From positions 15,201,713 to 15,265,712 of the forward strand of contig NC_092574.1 of assembly GCF_037975245.1 (NCBI RefSeq): a stretch of 64,000 nt of DNA, given 5' to 3'. This DNA comes from Apostichopus japonicus. Lineage: Eukaryota > Echinodermata > Holothuroidea > Aspidochirotida > Stichopodidae. The translations under genes were made by a program, and so were the position numbers. Below, in pieces: positions 29,501 to 40,216 of the stretch; positions within the stretch are counted from its first letter, which is position 1, and the number at the start of each line of letters is the position of its first letter. A model generated the notes under the pieces. The model had not been told where the DNA came from, did not search any database, and was given only the letters and a program-made list of their open reading frames with translations.

Positions 29501-30465
29501 TTAAGTAAGCACTGGATGTCTATACTGTACTGTAGGTACATGCTCTGCGCAGCATTTTGTCCATACATTATTTGAATAGCAATCTGCATTAAATTGCTCC
29601 AGATGTACAGTACCAGATGTAAAGTACCAGATGCTCCTCCCTTTATCGGTTAATTAACTACATACTCTTACATACTGTATGTATGGTACTTCATTAGTGC
29701 ATGCATTCCTTATTGTACTGACTTTGTATAGACCTACAGTACATTAAGAACAGTATATCGATATGCAAAAACATGGGTACATAGCAGGGGTTCTCAGTGA
29801 AATACACAAGTTGGAGCAAAGAGCCAGACTATTTCTGACTTCTGCATGTAGACCTACAGTACTATACTGTACTATTGTACAGTAGGTTGAGTAATCTGCA
29901 GGTGGGCTCATGCCATACTCAAACCTTAAGGCCTTTAAAGGTGGTTAACATGTAGTACAGTAGTACTGCAGATTAAGTTCTGAAAGTTTGTGGTACCACA
30001 CTGAAGTATTTCACCGGTCGACGGTCGTATTTACCCCACAGGCCGCCAAAAGGCGCCCCCCCCTCCCCCTGGTCTACGGTCTATTTAAGTGAAACCAAAT
30101 ATAAATCATCTCAAGAGTTGATGCATGGATATCGATATTTAAAAAATTTGACCTATGACTTTCTAAAGTTTCTGGTCAATACATTCTCCACAGTTGAAAA
30201 GTCTCTCATGTTCTTTTATCTCTGGAGATATCAGTACAAAACTACCTCAGATTGACCTCACCTGATCGTGTAGATTTGGTTCAGGGCCCGGGAAGTCTTT
30301 GTGCGAGATGCCTGCCATACACCGGTTCAGATATTTGTCCAGGGCTGTTTCATTGACATTTGAATCTATGGTGTAGTGTGTACTGTGGGTACCATGGGAG
30401 CTGATCGAAGCCAGATGGGACAAAACCAAGAAGACTGTTAGCGAGAGTTTCACCAGCAAAGCCAT
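23467..30465 (-). CDS. folate-receptor-like GPI-anchored protein, complete (five coding exons, 270 aa)
   Basis: Extracellular vitamin-binding protein of the folate receptor / riboflavin-binding family. Exons inferred: 30262-30465, 26642-26830, 25689-25824, 24651-24817, 23467-23583. Phases close exactly, giving 270 residues. Order: signal peptide (about 1-24), Cys-rich domain with 16 cysteines as in the eight-disulphide family fold, and a hydrophobic C-terminal tail (about 252-270) suggesting GPI anchoring. Diagnostic stretches are HDQCAPWAERACC, YNFDWNHC, QDLCFYECSPNVAPW, KGWNWTTGTNKC and NPNDE. The folate-contact Asp in QDxCxYE and the Trp residues of WSKGWNW are kept. The last exon is read in a different frame from the longest open frame there. 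An acceptor-like AG just before the ATG suggests a 5' UTR intron. Folate as ligand is inferred. Confidence 0.88.
24651..24817 (-). CDS. folate-receptor-like exon 4
   Basis: Codes for residues 178-232: TNKCPEGSQCSTFQ, AENFCQNLWGGSFEV, EEQCMFLWFSG, NPNDE. The Trp and Ser of LWGGS line up with two further folate contacts. Acceptor CCTTTAG, donor GTAAGA. Confidence 0.88.
25014..25586 (-). other. unexplained 190-codon open frame in folate-receptor intron 3
   Basis: An unusually long open stretch for this AT-rich region, rich in Phe, Leu and Ser, with no domain I recognise. On the plus strand the same DNA reads in pieces such as NTRSVRNKMVRANV, vaguely like a retroelement. Probably a transposon remnant or chance. 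Confidence 0.25.
25689..25824 (-). CDS. folate-receptor-like exon 3
   Basis: Codes for residues 132-176 plus one base: IRDERFVGVPLC, SECDLWFSAC, DYTCKDDWSKGWNWTTG. Acceptor CTTCCAG and donor GTATTT. Compared with human folate receptor, Trp before RxxR is Ile here and the His of WHKGWNW is Ser, while the Arg pair, Lys and the other Trp residues are kept. Confidence 0.88.
26642..26830 (-). CDS. folate-receptor-like exon 2
   Basis: Codes for residues 69-131, with seven cysteines: CAPWAERACCDP, FDWNHC, QDLCFYECSPN. Acceptor AACAACAG and donor GTAATT, both phase 0. The Asp of QDLCFYE corresponds to the residue that holds the pterin ring in mammalian folate receptors. Confidence 0.9.
30262..30465 (-). 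CDS. folate-receptor-like exon 1 (signal peptide)
   Basis: Codes for residues 1-68. MALLVKLSLTVFLVLSHLA is a clear signal peptide; the exon ends NLHDQ on a whole codon with donor GTGAGG. The first mature cysteine is in NRCMAG. The ATG follows TTTGACAG by a few bases, a probable acceptor of an upstream UTR intron. Confidence 0.85.
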
Positions 30466-31607
30466 TGCTACGTTCTGTCAAACAAATAATAACAAATTAA
30501 CAGATCTGTGAAATTCATAAATTAGGCGTAAATGGATTTGATATCCACACTCTTCACTTTCTGTGACATCTTTGATCATACATGCTGTACAGTACTGTAG
30601 GGTACTGTACAGTGCTTGCATTAAACTGAGGATTATTGAAATCCTCTCTTCCCTTTCGTCCCTATGTAGATACTGTGCTATTCTACTGTTGGTACAGTGT
30701 TGTAGTTGAGACCAGGGAGTTGTTATGGTTAGGACCAAGCCTGAGAGCTGCAATCTGTCCAGCCACCATGGCCAGTGTATGGGTCCTTGCAGAAAAGACA
30801 AAATTTAAGCATTAACTAAATGCATGCTCTACAGTGTACAGTACAGCTAGTGATGCATTCTCCATTAGGGGATGCTCTGGATCCAAAATGATTGGATCTG
30901 GCCAGAACCGGATTTGGCCGGATCCATCACTATGTCCAGCCGGATTTTATCCAGATAATTTTTGAGAGGATATGAAGTCAGAGACAACAATAATATTTAA
31001 CAGAAGAAAACTTCTCTACCTTTAACTTATGAAACAATGATCAGATAAACTAAAGAATGTTAGATAAATAAGTTCATTGTTTTACACTCTTTTGTATAAT
31101 TAGACAAGTTCATACCTGTTGGAAAAAGATACACCACGACCACAAATTTCAGTCTCTAATTTTGGGGCAGAAATCAGAAACGAATTGTTATATATGAGAA
31201 TGGAGGACGCATGCCACAAGGTTAAAGACTTTTTTGAGTATTAGATACTGCATTTGCTATTAAAAAATTGAAGGATGTCGTTTTTCCGTCATTAAGGTGT
31301 GACCAAGTGATTTGAATTCCATAAAACTTTAGCAGCGATTCAATTGTAGAGGGAGTCCCATTTGTATCAGTGAAAAAAACAAAGAAACACATTGGAAAGA
31401 CACTGTTTGAGGTACTCTATTGCCCCTTTATGACAATGATGGTTCTTCAAATTAAACTCTTCATTTTATTTTTGCTGGGAATAAAGTTCTTAAATGATCG
31501 TAATTGTAAGATAATTGGTTCCCACTATCAAGCAATTTACAGGTTACTGCGCACTCAAAAGACCGCAGTAGAAACTTGCATAACAAACAGATACATGTAT
31601 ATAAATT

Positions 31608-31621
31608 AATATATATATATA

Positions 31622-31654
<33 letters not shown>
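31608..31654 (+). repeat. (TA)n microsatellite
   Basis: Two TA runs separated by ACTG. Confidence 0.92.
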
Positions 31655-31655
<1 letters not shown>

Positions 31656-34600
31656 CAGTTAAGCTAAGTCTTTGAATTTGCAAAGTGAGCAGAATCAAGT
31701 CCTGCTCCAAGCCTCCAACATTAAACAGAGTAGAATGATAGATTCTGAATGAATTTAAATGCATGCTGCTTTATGAAATTGATATCGTTATTAAATTTCT
31801 TAAAGGTGATCTGATTCACATATACAGTATCCTCTATCACACACTGTGATGTCTCCTTTGTTTGTGACCCCAGAAAAGACATCATTGTGAATTAAATTTG
31901 ATCTTACAGGGATACATCAGAAATTGGTATATATAAGAAGAATATTGTCATTGTCCTCATCATTCAGAATTCTACGAAACATGCTACCTTCTTCCAGTAA
32001 GGACAAAGGTTAAACCATGGATACCAAACCTAGTTCTTGGGCTTCATACTTTTATATTACCACTTCGCATTCATTGGCTACATTATGTACAATATAGTAG
32101 ATAGGGCTTATTTTGTGTGGTGGTTACAAAAAATGCATGTGTAAAGGACTATTGCCAGTACTGTAGGTGAAGTGCCTAATTAAAGAAAGATTGCAAACCC
32201 ATCTGCCATTTTTAAGGATGACCTCAGGCCAAAAAATATTTTTAATTTCTTGAAGACCATGTAGAAAATATATCAGTCAAGGTTGTACAGTGTTATTATT
32301 ATAATTATTATTTAAAACAGTTTGTACTGTAGTTTTTGAGAGATTGGTCGTCCCTTTCATTTTAACAGGTTCATCAAGTATTGAAGTGACTGTACCATTA
32401 TACAGGGCTCCCTTTTTACACTGGTTCCTCAGACACAAAACTCAACTTACGGTTTGGCTTCAATTATGGTATTACATGTTTCATATCGTCAACTCAAGGA
32501 CGAATGTGACAAGATTATTCGTATCTTAATTGCAGAATGGGTTGGTACGAACTAACCAGTTTGCTGGATTCAGAGCATTTTGTGAAGGGTCCGATTGAAC
32601 TAACCGTTTTTTTGGACAGAGAGCGTTCTGTCCTCGACGTACTGTATAATATACGGATACAACACCCATACTTGTACTGAAGCTAGGTGAGAGTACTTTG
32701 ATGAGCACTGAGCAGGTGTCCAGCGCTTGAGCTTGACCTGTTGTTGGGTCAAGTTGTTATTGTGTATATACCTGTTTAATACATTACTGTGGAGAAGTGT
32801 ACGGTGAAAGGTACTGTATAGCAGGTGTCTACTTTACTGCAACCAGTCCATTTAGTAACTTGTTGTTCTGTACAGCTGTCTACTGTACTTGACCCGGTCC
32901 AAGCAGTAAGTTCATGATCTTTATGTACAGTAAAACATAATTGAAATTCTTGTAACTTACCTGGGGGACATTTATTAAAGCTGTTGGTACTTCACACAGA
33001 AATATGGTCACCCAAATTTTCAAGCAAACAAGCAAAAAACCACACTACAATATTGGCAGATCTGGTGCACACACGTAGTTGTGTAGAGTGGCAGTGAGCA
33101 CAGATGCAGATAATTGTTAGACCCAGCAAAGTCAACTCTAAGATTTCCCCTGATGAATAATTTGAGTCTAAGAATGCATTGTTTCACCAATCATTTTAAA
33201 ACTCTGCAGTACAATTTATATTACTAAGTATGGTATGAATAGATCTGAACTCCAGACATTTACAATTTCAGTAATTACATAATGTTCCATGGACAATCAC
33301 AGATCTCAATCTTGACTGCCTAGCCCAGGATGCATAAATTAAGGAAACTTTGTGAAGCGGAACTGCAAATTAGGAATCATGCCAAAAGGCTTTTCTTTAC
33401 AATGATTGAAGTACCGACAGGATTACCCCCACGTTTTGTCCAAAAAGTCGAAGAGCTGAAAATGTACAGCATATTAGCTCCCATGTGACACATACAGTAC
33501 TGTAGGCTGTAGTGTACTGCAATGCATCCCTTTTGTCCAGCATACATATCTTGTTTTCAGCCTTATATTACAGTCTGCATCATATGTTTGTGAACTAAAC
33601 ATTCATAAAAATATATAAATAAAAGAATGCATGGAAAGTATGTGTACAACCAAGAGGTGATTCATATGCATATGAATAGATATTAGATTTTTTTGATCAT
33701 GGGAAGTCAAAGTTAAACAACGATCACCAACTTGGAGGAAATAGTATAAACTTTCCAGTGAGCTATGAGTATATATATCCATCACGTCCTGTTGTCCTGT
33801 TGGCAGTACAGTACGCAGCAAGCGAGAAAGTGGAACAGCTTCTTAATACAGCTATTGAATGTACACCTAATGTACAGTATATTTCTATTAGTACATGCAA
33901 GAAGTTAAGAACAACAAAAATCGTTTTCCTTCTTTATCATAAGGAAGAAAATTAATACAATTCCTTTAATTACTAAACAGTTACAGAAGTTTCTTACATT
34001 GCAAACATTGACAAGCTAAAGAAAGAACCCATCTTCTGTGAAGCCTATACACGGGTGCTTTAAATGTGGACACCTATGGACACCTATGAACAACATTGTC
34101 CTAATCTCTCTAATAGGCATTAGAAATCATGATAATAGAGTCTGCAACTCCCATCAAAATCCATCAAAGATTGACCATTTTACAAGTCTTTTCTTAATTC
34201 TAGTTTTATTATATGACTAAACATGTATAGCTAATTGTACACATTGATGATGTAAAGAGAGTGACTGCCTTATTTTCTGTTCTGTTATTTCCTTGTTTCT
34301 ACAAGCTTCATTTCAAGGTCACTGAACACAGAGGTTTGTGGTCTGAGGCAATTGTTTGAAATATTTTGTCTTTTTTGAAAAGAGCAACGTTACATAAACA
34401 AAGATATATGTGGGCTTAAGGCCTAAAATAAGAAGTTTTGATGAGCACAACACTCCACGTCACAGTTTGCACATATTTAATGAGTTTCCCAGATTCATAA
34501 AAACTTGAAATGTGTACATCTTGGAACTGAAAAGAGCTTTTCGAAAAACTTCAAAAGATTTTAAATGAGATGATCACATGTACACAACAAATGTACTGAA

Positions 34601-36292
34601 TATGGGACAGTTTGGCTAGGTGTTCCCAGTACTTTAACAGCATGTGATAAATCTACAAACAAGGTGCATTTTCTGAACATTACCCACAATGGTGACTAAT
34701 AAAAATAGTATACTGCATCATAAACCCTTGATGGATTGCTTTTGGGACAATCAAAGCACTGGTAAGAACATAGACTTATTCCAAATACTGCATTGTTCAG
34801 CAAGTAAATAAACATACTGTAGGAATTACAGTATTTACTCAAGATGTTTACGACAGGCTATTTTTGATAACATTTAATGGGATGTACGGTACCGAATTCA
34901 GGCTTTTAATGACCAGTTCACGGGCCATTCCGAGTAAGTTACATGACACACTGTGTTCTATAAATTGCAGATCTGATTCACACACAGTTTAAATATTACA
35001 GTACAGTAACAGAGAGCTGATAATATTGTCAATTAATGTAACTCTACGACTGAGTGGTACAAACCGAGTGATATACAGACTTATGTTCCCTAACATGTTA
35101 GTGGAGATGGTACCACAGCATAGAATGTATGGATATGTAATTTTATATCCATGACTGAAGAATTCCATCTGTTACTGAAAATAAAAGTTTGGCCTCTTGT
35201 GAGATATATACTGCACCCACGGTGTCTTGCAAAGCTTTTTAAAGATGAGATGACAGAGTAAACTTTCATAAGTGTTGTTGGACCTTACCTTGGAGATTTC
35301 ATATTCAGTAATTCTATAGTTTATATCTGTAACACCTACCATGCCCACAATACCTCCCCTTTTTTTGTTTTGTATCACCACATATTACGGTTAGTTTTGT
35401 TCGTACCATGTGCTGTCATGCTCCCAAAGTAAGATGATAGAATTTCTGGACATGATATATAATAATATTTATAATAATATCTACAAGATAGTATTTATAT
35501 TGACTGTCATATAGGACAGTCATTTTTGCTTTACTGCATCACAGCTGTTGAAATAAATTCAAATGTACACACACTGAGATAAGAAATCAATTTGAACAAT
35601 GATAAAGCCATGTCATCAATAGGCTAACAGCTTTGACTAACGGCTTTACTTAGAGATAAGGTTTGATAAAGTACTGTACATAACCTTCAGCATTGGCTGT
35701 GTCTAGCACACAAAATAGGATTTAACACCAGACATAAATTGAAGCTGGTATCTGACCAAATGTCTACTTAACACATTTTAGCCCTTGATCAACCTAACCA
35801 GAACACATCCACTCAGAAAAAATGAATATTAAATCACATAAAATTTAACATAATTATCTGTCCAGGCACATATATTTCCTTTACTTCATTATTTATTGAG
35901 CTGAATTTCTGTTTCAATACAGTATCTTGTTACTTTCTTCTGAAGGACCACTTAAAAAAAGGAATTCAGGTTGGAATTTACTCTCAAATTCTCAAAGAGA
36001 AAAGAACAGTTCAGCAAATGAATTCTACTAAAAACATTTCCTTTAAGTCTGGACAGGCTATGAATCTGAGAAAATGAAGGGGAATACAGTGCTACATACA
36101 CTCAATTATTACTCACATACAAACATTTTGTAATTACAAGGTTTTCCTTCCTTATAACTGACATGATACAAAACACACACACATAAAAAAAATATTGCCA
36201 ACCATTGCAATATTACTGTATGCTGTACATGAAGATGCTGACTGTCTAAGATAGAGGTGACCATACATTTTGCTTTTGGTTTTTTTTTTTTT

Positions 36293-36322
36293 TGGGGGGG
36301 GCGGGGGGCGGGGGGTGGGGGT
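36293..36322 (+). repeat. poly-G tract with quadruplex pattern
   Basis: A run of T followed by GGGGGGGG, GGGGGG, GGGGGG and GGGGG blocks separated by single C or T bases. Four G-runs in 30 bases fit a G-quadruplex. Confidence 0.7.
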
Positions 36323-38502
36323 CTTGTAACATGATATCAATGTTGAACTTATCTTTGATAAACTTGACAACATTAATAACTTCATTTAAATATCTCATAA
36401 ATTAATTAATCTGACATCCCTTATCAGAGTGCCATATCATTTTCTTATCAGTACAGTGGAAAACAAGGTACAAATTAATAAATGGAAATTTTATCTGCAC
36501 AGAAAGTAGTTTTTGCTATTTCACAAAATAAATCAATATTCATAAGCCTCCCTGTGTTTCCATCCTTGTTCTGATGCTAACAAGGGCTAATGACATGAAT
36601 ATATTGCATTCATTCTATACCCTACACTGCAGGTATTGTAACATTATTAGTACACATATTGTTTCTATGCTGCAGGTGGAAACTGATAACCACACATGCA
36701 TATTTTAACCTAGCATAGGCATAGCCTGTGTTAAAATTTGTTACCCATGCTATTTTAACATTCTGTGTGACAATGCATGGGCATGTGTGTGAGCATGTGG
36801 GGGGAGGGGGAAAGGCCACAAACTGGAAGATACAGTAGTATACTATTTCAAAACAATATACTATACTGTATTGACATTGTAATTGCCATAGCACTGTGTA
36901 GTTTTTAGTCATAGCTTCAATATACAAAACTTTCCACTATTGAAATATTGTTACATAACTATTCACGATTTTGCAAAGCATTTGGCAATAGCCTAAGGTA
37001 GGCTAGGATTATGCAATATCAGTTACTACATGTAGTGTATGTAAGCACTACTACTGCCTATTTAGTATTTGCTGAACAGTTTTGTCTAGCCTAACTCTAT
37101 AGTAGGCCTGGGGGGATGAACGTATAGCTTACCTGGGGACTAATGTAGATGTCAAACTAGGCCTAGGGGCTAATATATATGAAATTAGTATCCATGGCCA
37201 ATATGAAAGTATCTGGGGTAACCCTTGCCAATACTTATGATTATGAATAGGATGGTATCATGTTGGCAACCTTCCACAATGTAATTATACTGCACCATAG
37301 TCTAGTTGTGCGACGTTAACAAGAACTCTTTTTTTGTTTCAAGTTTGATCGATGGTACTGTCTAAGCTGAAGGAAAACGTTCCTATATATTTGTGAAACC
37401 TTGCACATATTTATTCGATAACTAACAACAATATCTACTATTTGACTAACTGTTGATGGACTGTCAACAAAACTATGGTACCTTGACCAAGCACAAAGCA
37501 TCAGCTTTTTCCCGAATGCAGTATGCCAGTACCAGGACTGTTCACGGACCTTACACGTGCGAGAGCCGAATCTGGAGAGAGCGGGCAAGTTGGATGTAAA
37601 CAATAATATATTAAGTGCAACATTACGTTTCTACTACGGACGGAGGTCTACAGTATACTGGGAGCTGAGATGAGGCAGTGTCATTCAACAAAAAAAACAG
37701 TAGTTTGTTAAAACAAATTGTAAATTTTTCATAACAAATTAATATTTCGTAGCAATACAAACAAAAAGGAAGAAGAACAAATCCATATGTGGTAATTAAA
37801 TTGTAATACCAAATTTATAAATTTTCTTCCAATGGTACATATAAACCTCCGTAATTGATCGTCTGATTGGAAAATCTGGGCCGTAAATAATGTATGTTAG
37901 TTACGGAAGCGTATAAGGGATGTCTATGGAAAAAGTTAAGATGCCGTCAAAATGTTAAGAGTTTTCTCTGCAATTTTCTGATGTGGGCGTGATTCATCAG
38001 TTTGTTGTAAAGTGTTGAATGGACGAGATGATTAGGTGATTACTTTATGAATTTTTCGAATCTATTATTATTTCGCGAGTATTTACTGATTGTCATATCC
38101 ACTTGCGGATCCAGGGCCTTTGTTTGGGAGGGGCCAAAGTGGCATTAGAGTGATATGGGGGAGGGGTGTAAGGGGATGGGGGCCCCCCTCGCCTTTGGAA
38201 AATTTTCTATTGCTGAATGCCCTCAGATGCAATTTGGTGCGACAAAAGTGTACAATGGTGATGTTAATTTACTTCTAAAAGAAATGTTTCCCAGGTGTAG
38301 TTTTCTAAAATATTTATAAAACAAAGTTGGGATCATCTTTCTCAAGAAATTATATTTCTCATAGGTTATAAATTTCTTACAACCAGCCTGTAACTGCAAA
38401 AATTGTGTTAAACTGTAAATCCTCATGCTCATACATTTACATAGCTCCCAACTCTTGAGAAGGCAAATGCTGGTCCATGCCACGAATCGCCGTCCTGGGG
38501 GA

Positions 38503-39579
38503 CAGGCGCGGCGGAACGGAAAAATTATTGTGGGGGCTAATGTATGGAGACTATCTAAGCGGAGCGCCCTAACGGTTGGCGCGGAGCGTACAAGAAAATT
38601 TTGGGTTTTTTCAAACCCCCAGATGGCCGGAAACGGCACTTCCCGAGTGTTTTATGCTGCGAATACCTAGCCCTAAAATATGGGTCTCAAGTCTGCAGAT
38701 TGCACGTAAAAGTCTGTACAAACATTGTAATTTTGTATATTCGATGGTGCTTTAAGAGAGTAGCTATTACTCGTAGTGTACTCGCAAAGACGTTTTGAAT
38801 GTGGTAAGGGCAGTGGCGGAGCTTGGGGTATTGGTCAGGGGGGGGGGCAAGAATGGTCTGTAGGGGCGCTTTCAACACTATCTAAGCGGAGCGCCACCAC
38901 AGGTTGGCGCGGAGCGTACAGAAAAATTATGGATAAAGATACTCCCTAGATTGCAGGAAATGACCCTTTCCGGGCCTTGCTAATTTGCAGATAAACGGAG
39001 AATAAATAGGTGTCGTCGCCATTTTGTCGGAAAATTACACCAACAGAATATGACAAATGTCAATAGGTATATGAGAGCGCAATAAAATAGTCAATAATCG
39101 CGAATAAGTAAAAAGTAGTGAAAAGCTGCAAAGGGCGCCAGCAGTCCATTTGAGTCCGTCCGGGGGGGGGGGGCATCCGCCCCTGACTGTGTATATATAC
39201 GCTCCGCCGCTAAGTAAGGGGATGTTGGAGAACTGGCTGAAATGAGGCAAGTCATTGGCCTAAGACGAAGTTGTGTTACGCTTACCGGTACTCACACTCA
39301 CTGCTTCCACTTTTCACGGGGCGTGAAGACGCGGTTGGGGTGACAATGTGGTCTATAGCCAGGGGACGGGCCGAGGGTCCCCCAGCAATTACTAAAATTA
39401 TTACACCTATATAGTATACGTGTGCATCGGACAGATCGACAAGTATGCATTGAAAAATGGGCAGATGCATGTTTCGGAGTCTTGGTAAATATTGGAGGGC
39501 TTATCATGCATTTGCCCCCTCAACTTTTTCATTGGGGGCTGAGCCCCCCAAGCCCCCCCCCCCGGTTCCGCCGCCACTG
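38503..39579. mobile_element. middle hAT-like element, perfect 8-bp target duplication
   Basis: Left end CAGGCGCGGCGGAACGG; right end, minus strand, CAGTGGCGGCGGAACCGG. Flanked by CTGGGGGA on both sides (38495-38502 and 39580-39587). Removing it restores a CTGGGGGAGGGGTATAAGG stretch typical of the outer element's repeat, which confirms the insertion. Confidence 0.82.
38811..39212. mobile_element. inner hAT-like MITE, 402 bp, 8-bp target duplication (7/8)
   Basis: Left end CAGTGGCGGAGC; right end, minus strand, TAGCGGCGGAGC, with the first C changed to T. Flanks GGTAAGGG (38803-38810) and AGTAAGGG (39213-39220). Too short to code for a transposase. Confidence 0.75.
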
Positions 39580-40216
39580 CTGGGGGAGGGGTATAAGGGG
39601 AGGGGGTGTCCCCCTCCCCTTTTGATTTTTTTTTGGAATCCTGGTGATGCCTACATGTAAAATGGTGGCACTTAGAAAGGCTTTTGTCACCCAAAATTTT
39701 CTGACAAATATGCATTTTTTTGTGTGTAACATAAATAAATTGAATAGTAGGTGATAATTCATTCTTTCCCGTGGCATGAAAATGTTCGCTGCTCGCCCCA
39801 ATGAAAAGAATTATAGGCTAATTTGAGGTTCAAATGATGCTGTAAAGGAGGTTTTATACTCTATTATGCTAAATGCTAAAGAAATGATGGTTGCTAAGTC
39901 AAAATTTGATGCCAATTTTTTTATGTATACTTGACAATTACAATGCGGTTTTTTCGGACGCTTGTGCGGGTCAGCGGGTTTGGGTGTTAGAATGCGGGTC
40001 TAATTCCCACGAATTGCGGGTCAGTTGGGAGCTCTGCATTTAATTTTAAACCAGAAAACGAAAAGGTTAAGACTAGTCTACCACTGCTATTCCTCTCGAT
40101 TTTTTTAATTTCCAATCATATGATTTAGCGGATGTTCGGAAACACTTTTTGGCTCACCTTTGGGGGGCCATGGCCCCCCTTGCCCCCCCCCCCTTGGATC
40201 CGCCAGTGGTCATATC

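Larger units (their letters stand above)
30480..38091. other. long intergenic or 5' UTR-intron region
   Basis: No coding sequence is convincing. A 5' untranslated exon and the promoter of the folate-receptor gene may lie here. Contents: TA microsatellite at 31608-31654, a G-rich run at 36293-36322, many copies of the motif TACTGTA/TACAGTA, and a small GGATC-rich imperfect palindrome at about 30848-30940. Confidence 0.4.
38100..40208. mobile_element. outer hAT-like element, perfect 8-bp target duplication
   Basis: Left end CACTTGCGGATCCAGGG; right end, minus strand, CACTGGCGGATCCAAGG. The flanks are identical: GTCATATC at 38092-38099 and 40209-40216. It shares the GGGGAGGGG / TTTGGAAAATTTT / AGATGCAATTTGGTG subterminal unit with the element at 15539-18220. 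It holds two further nested elements. No transposase found. Confidence 0.82.
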
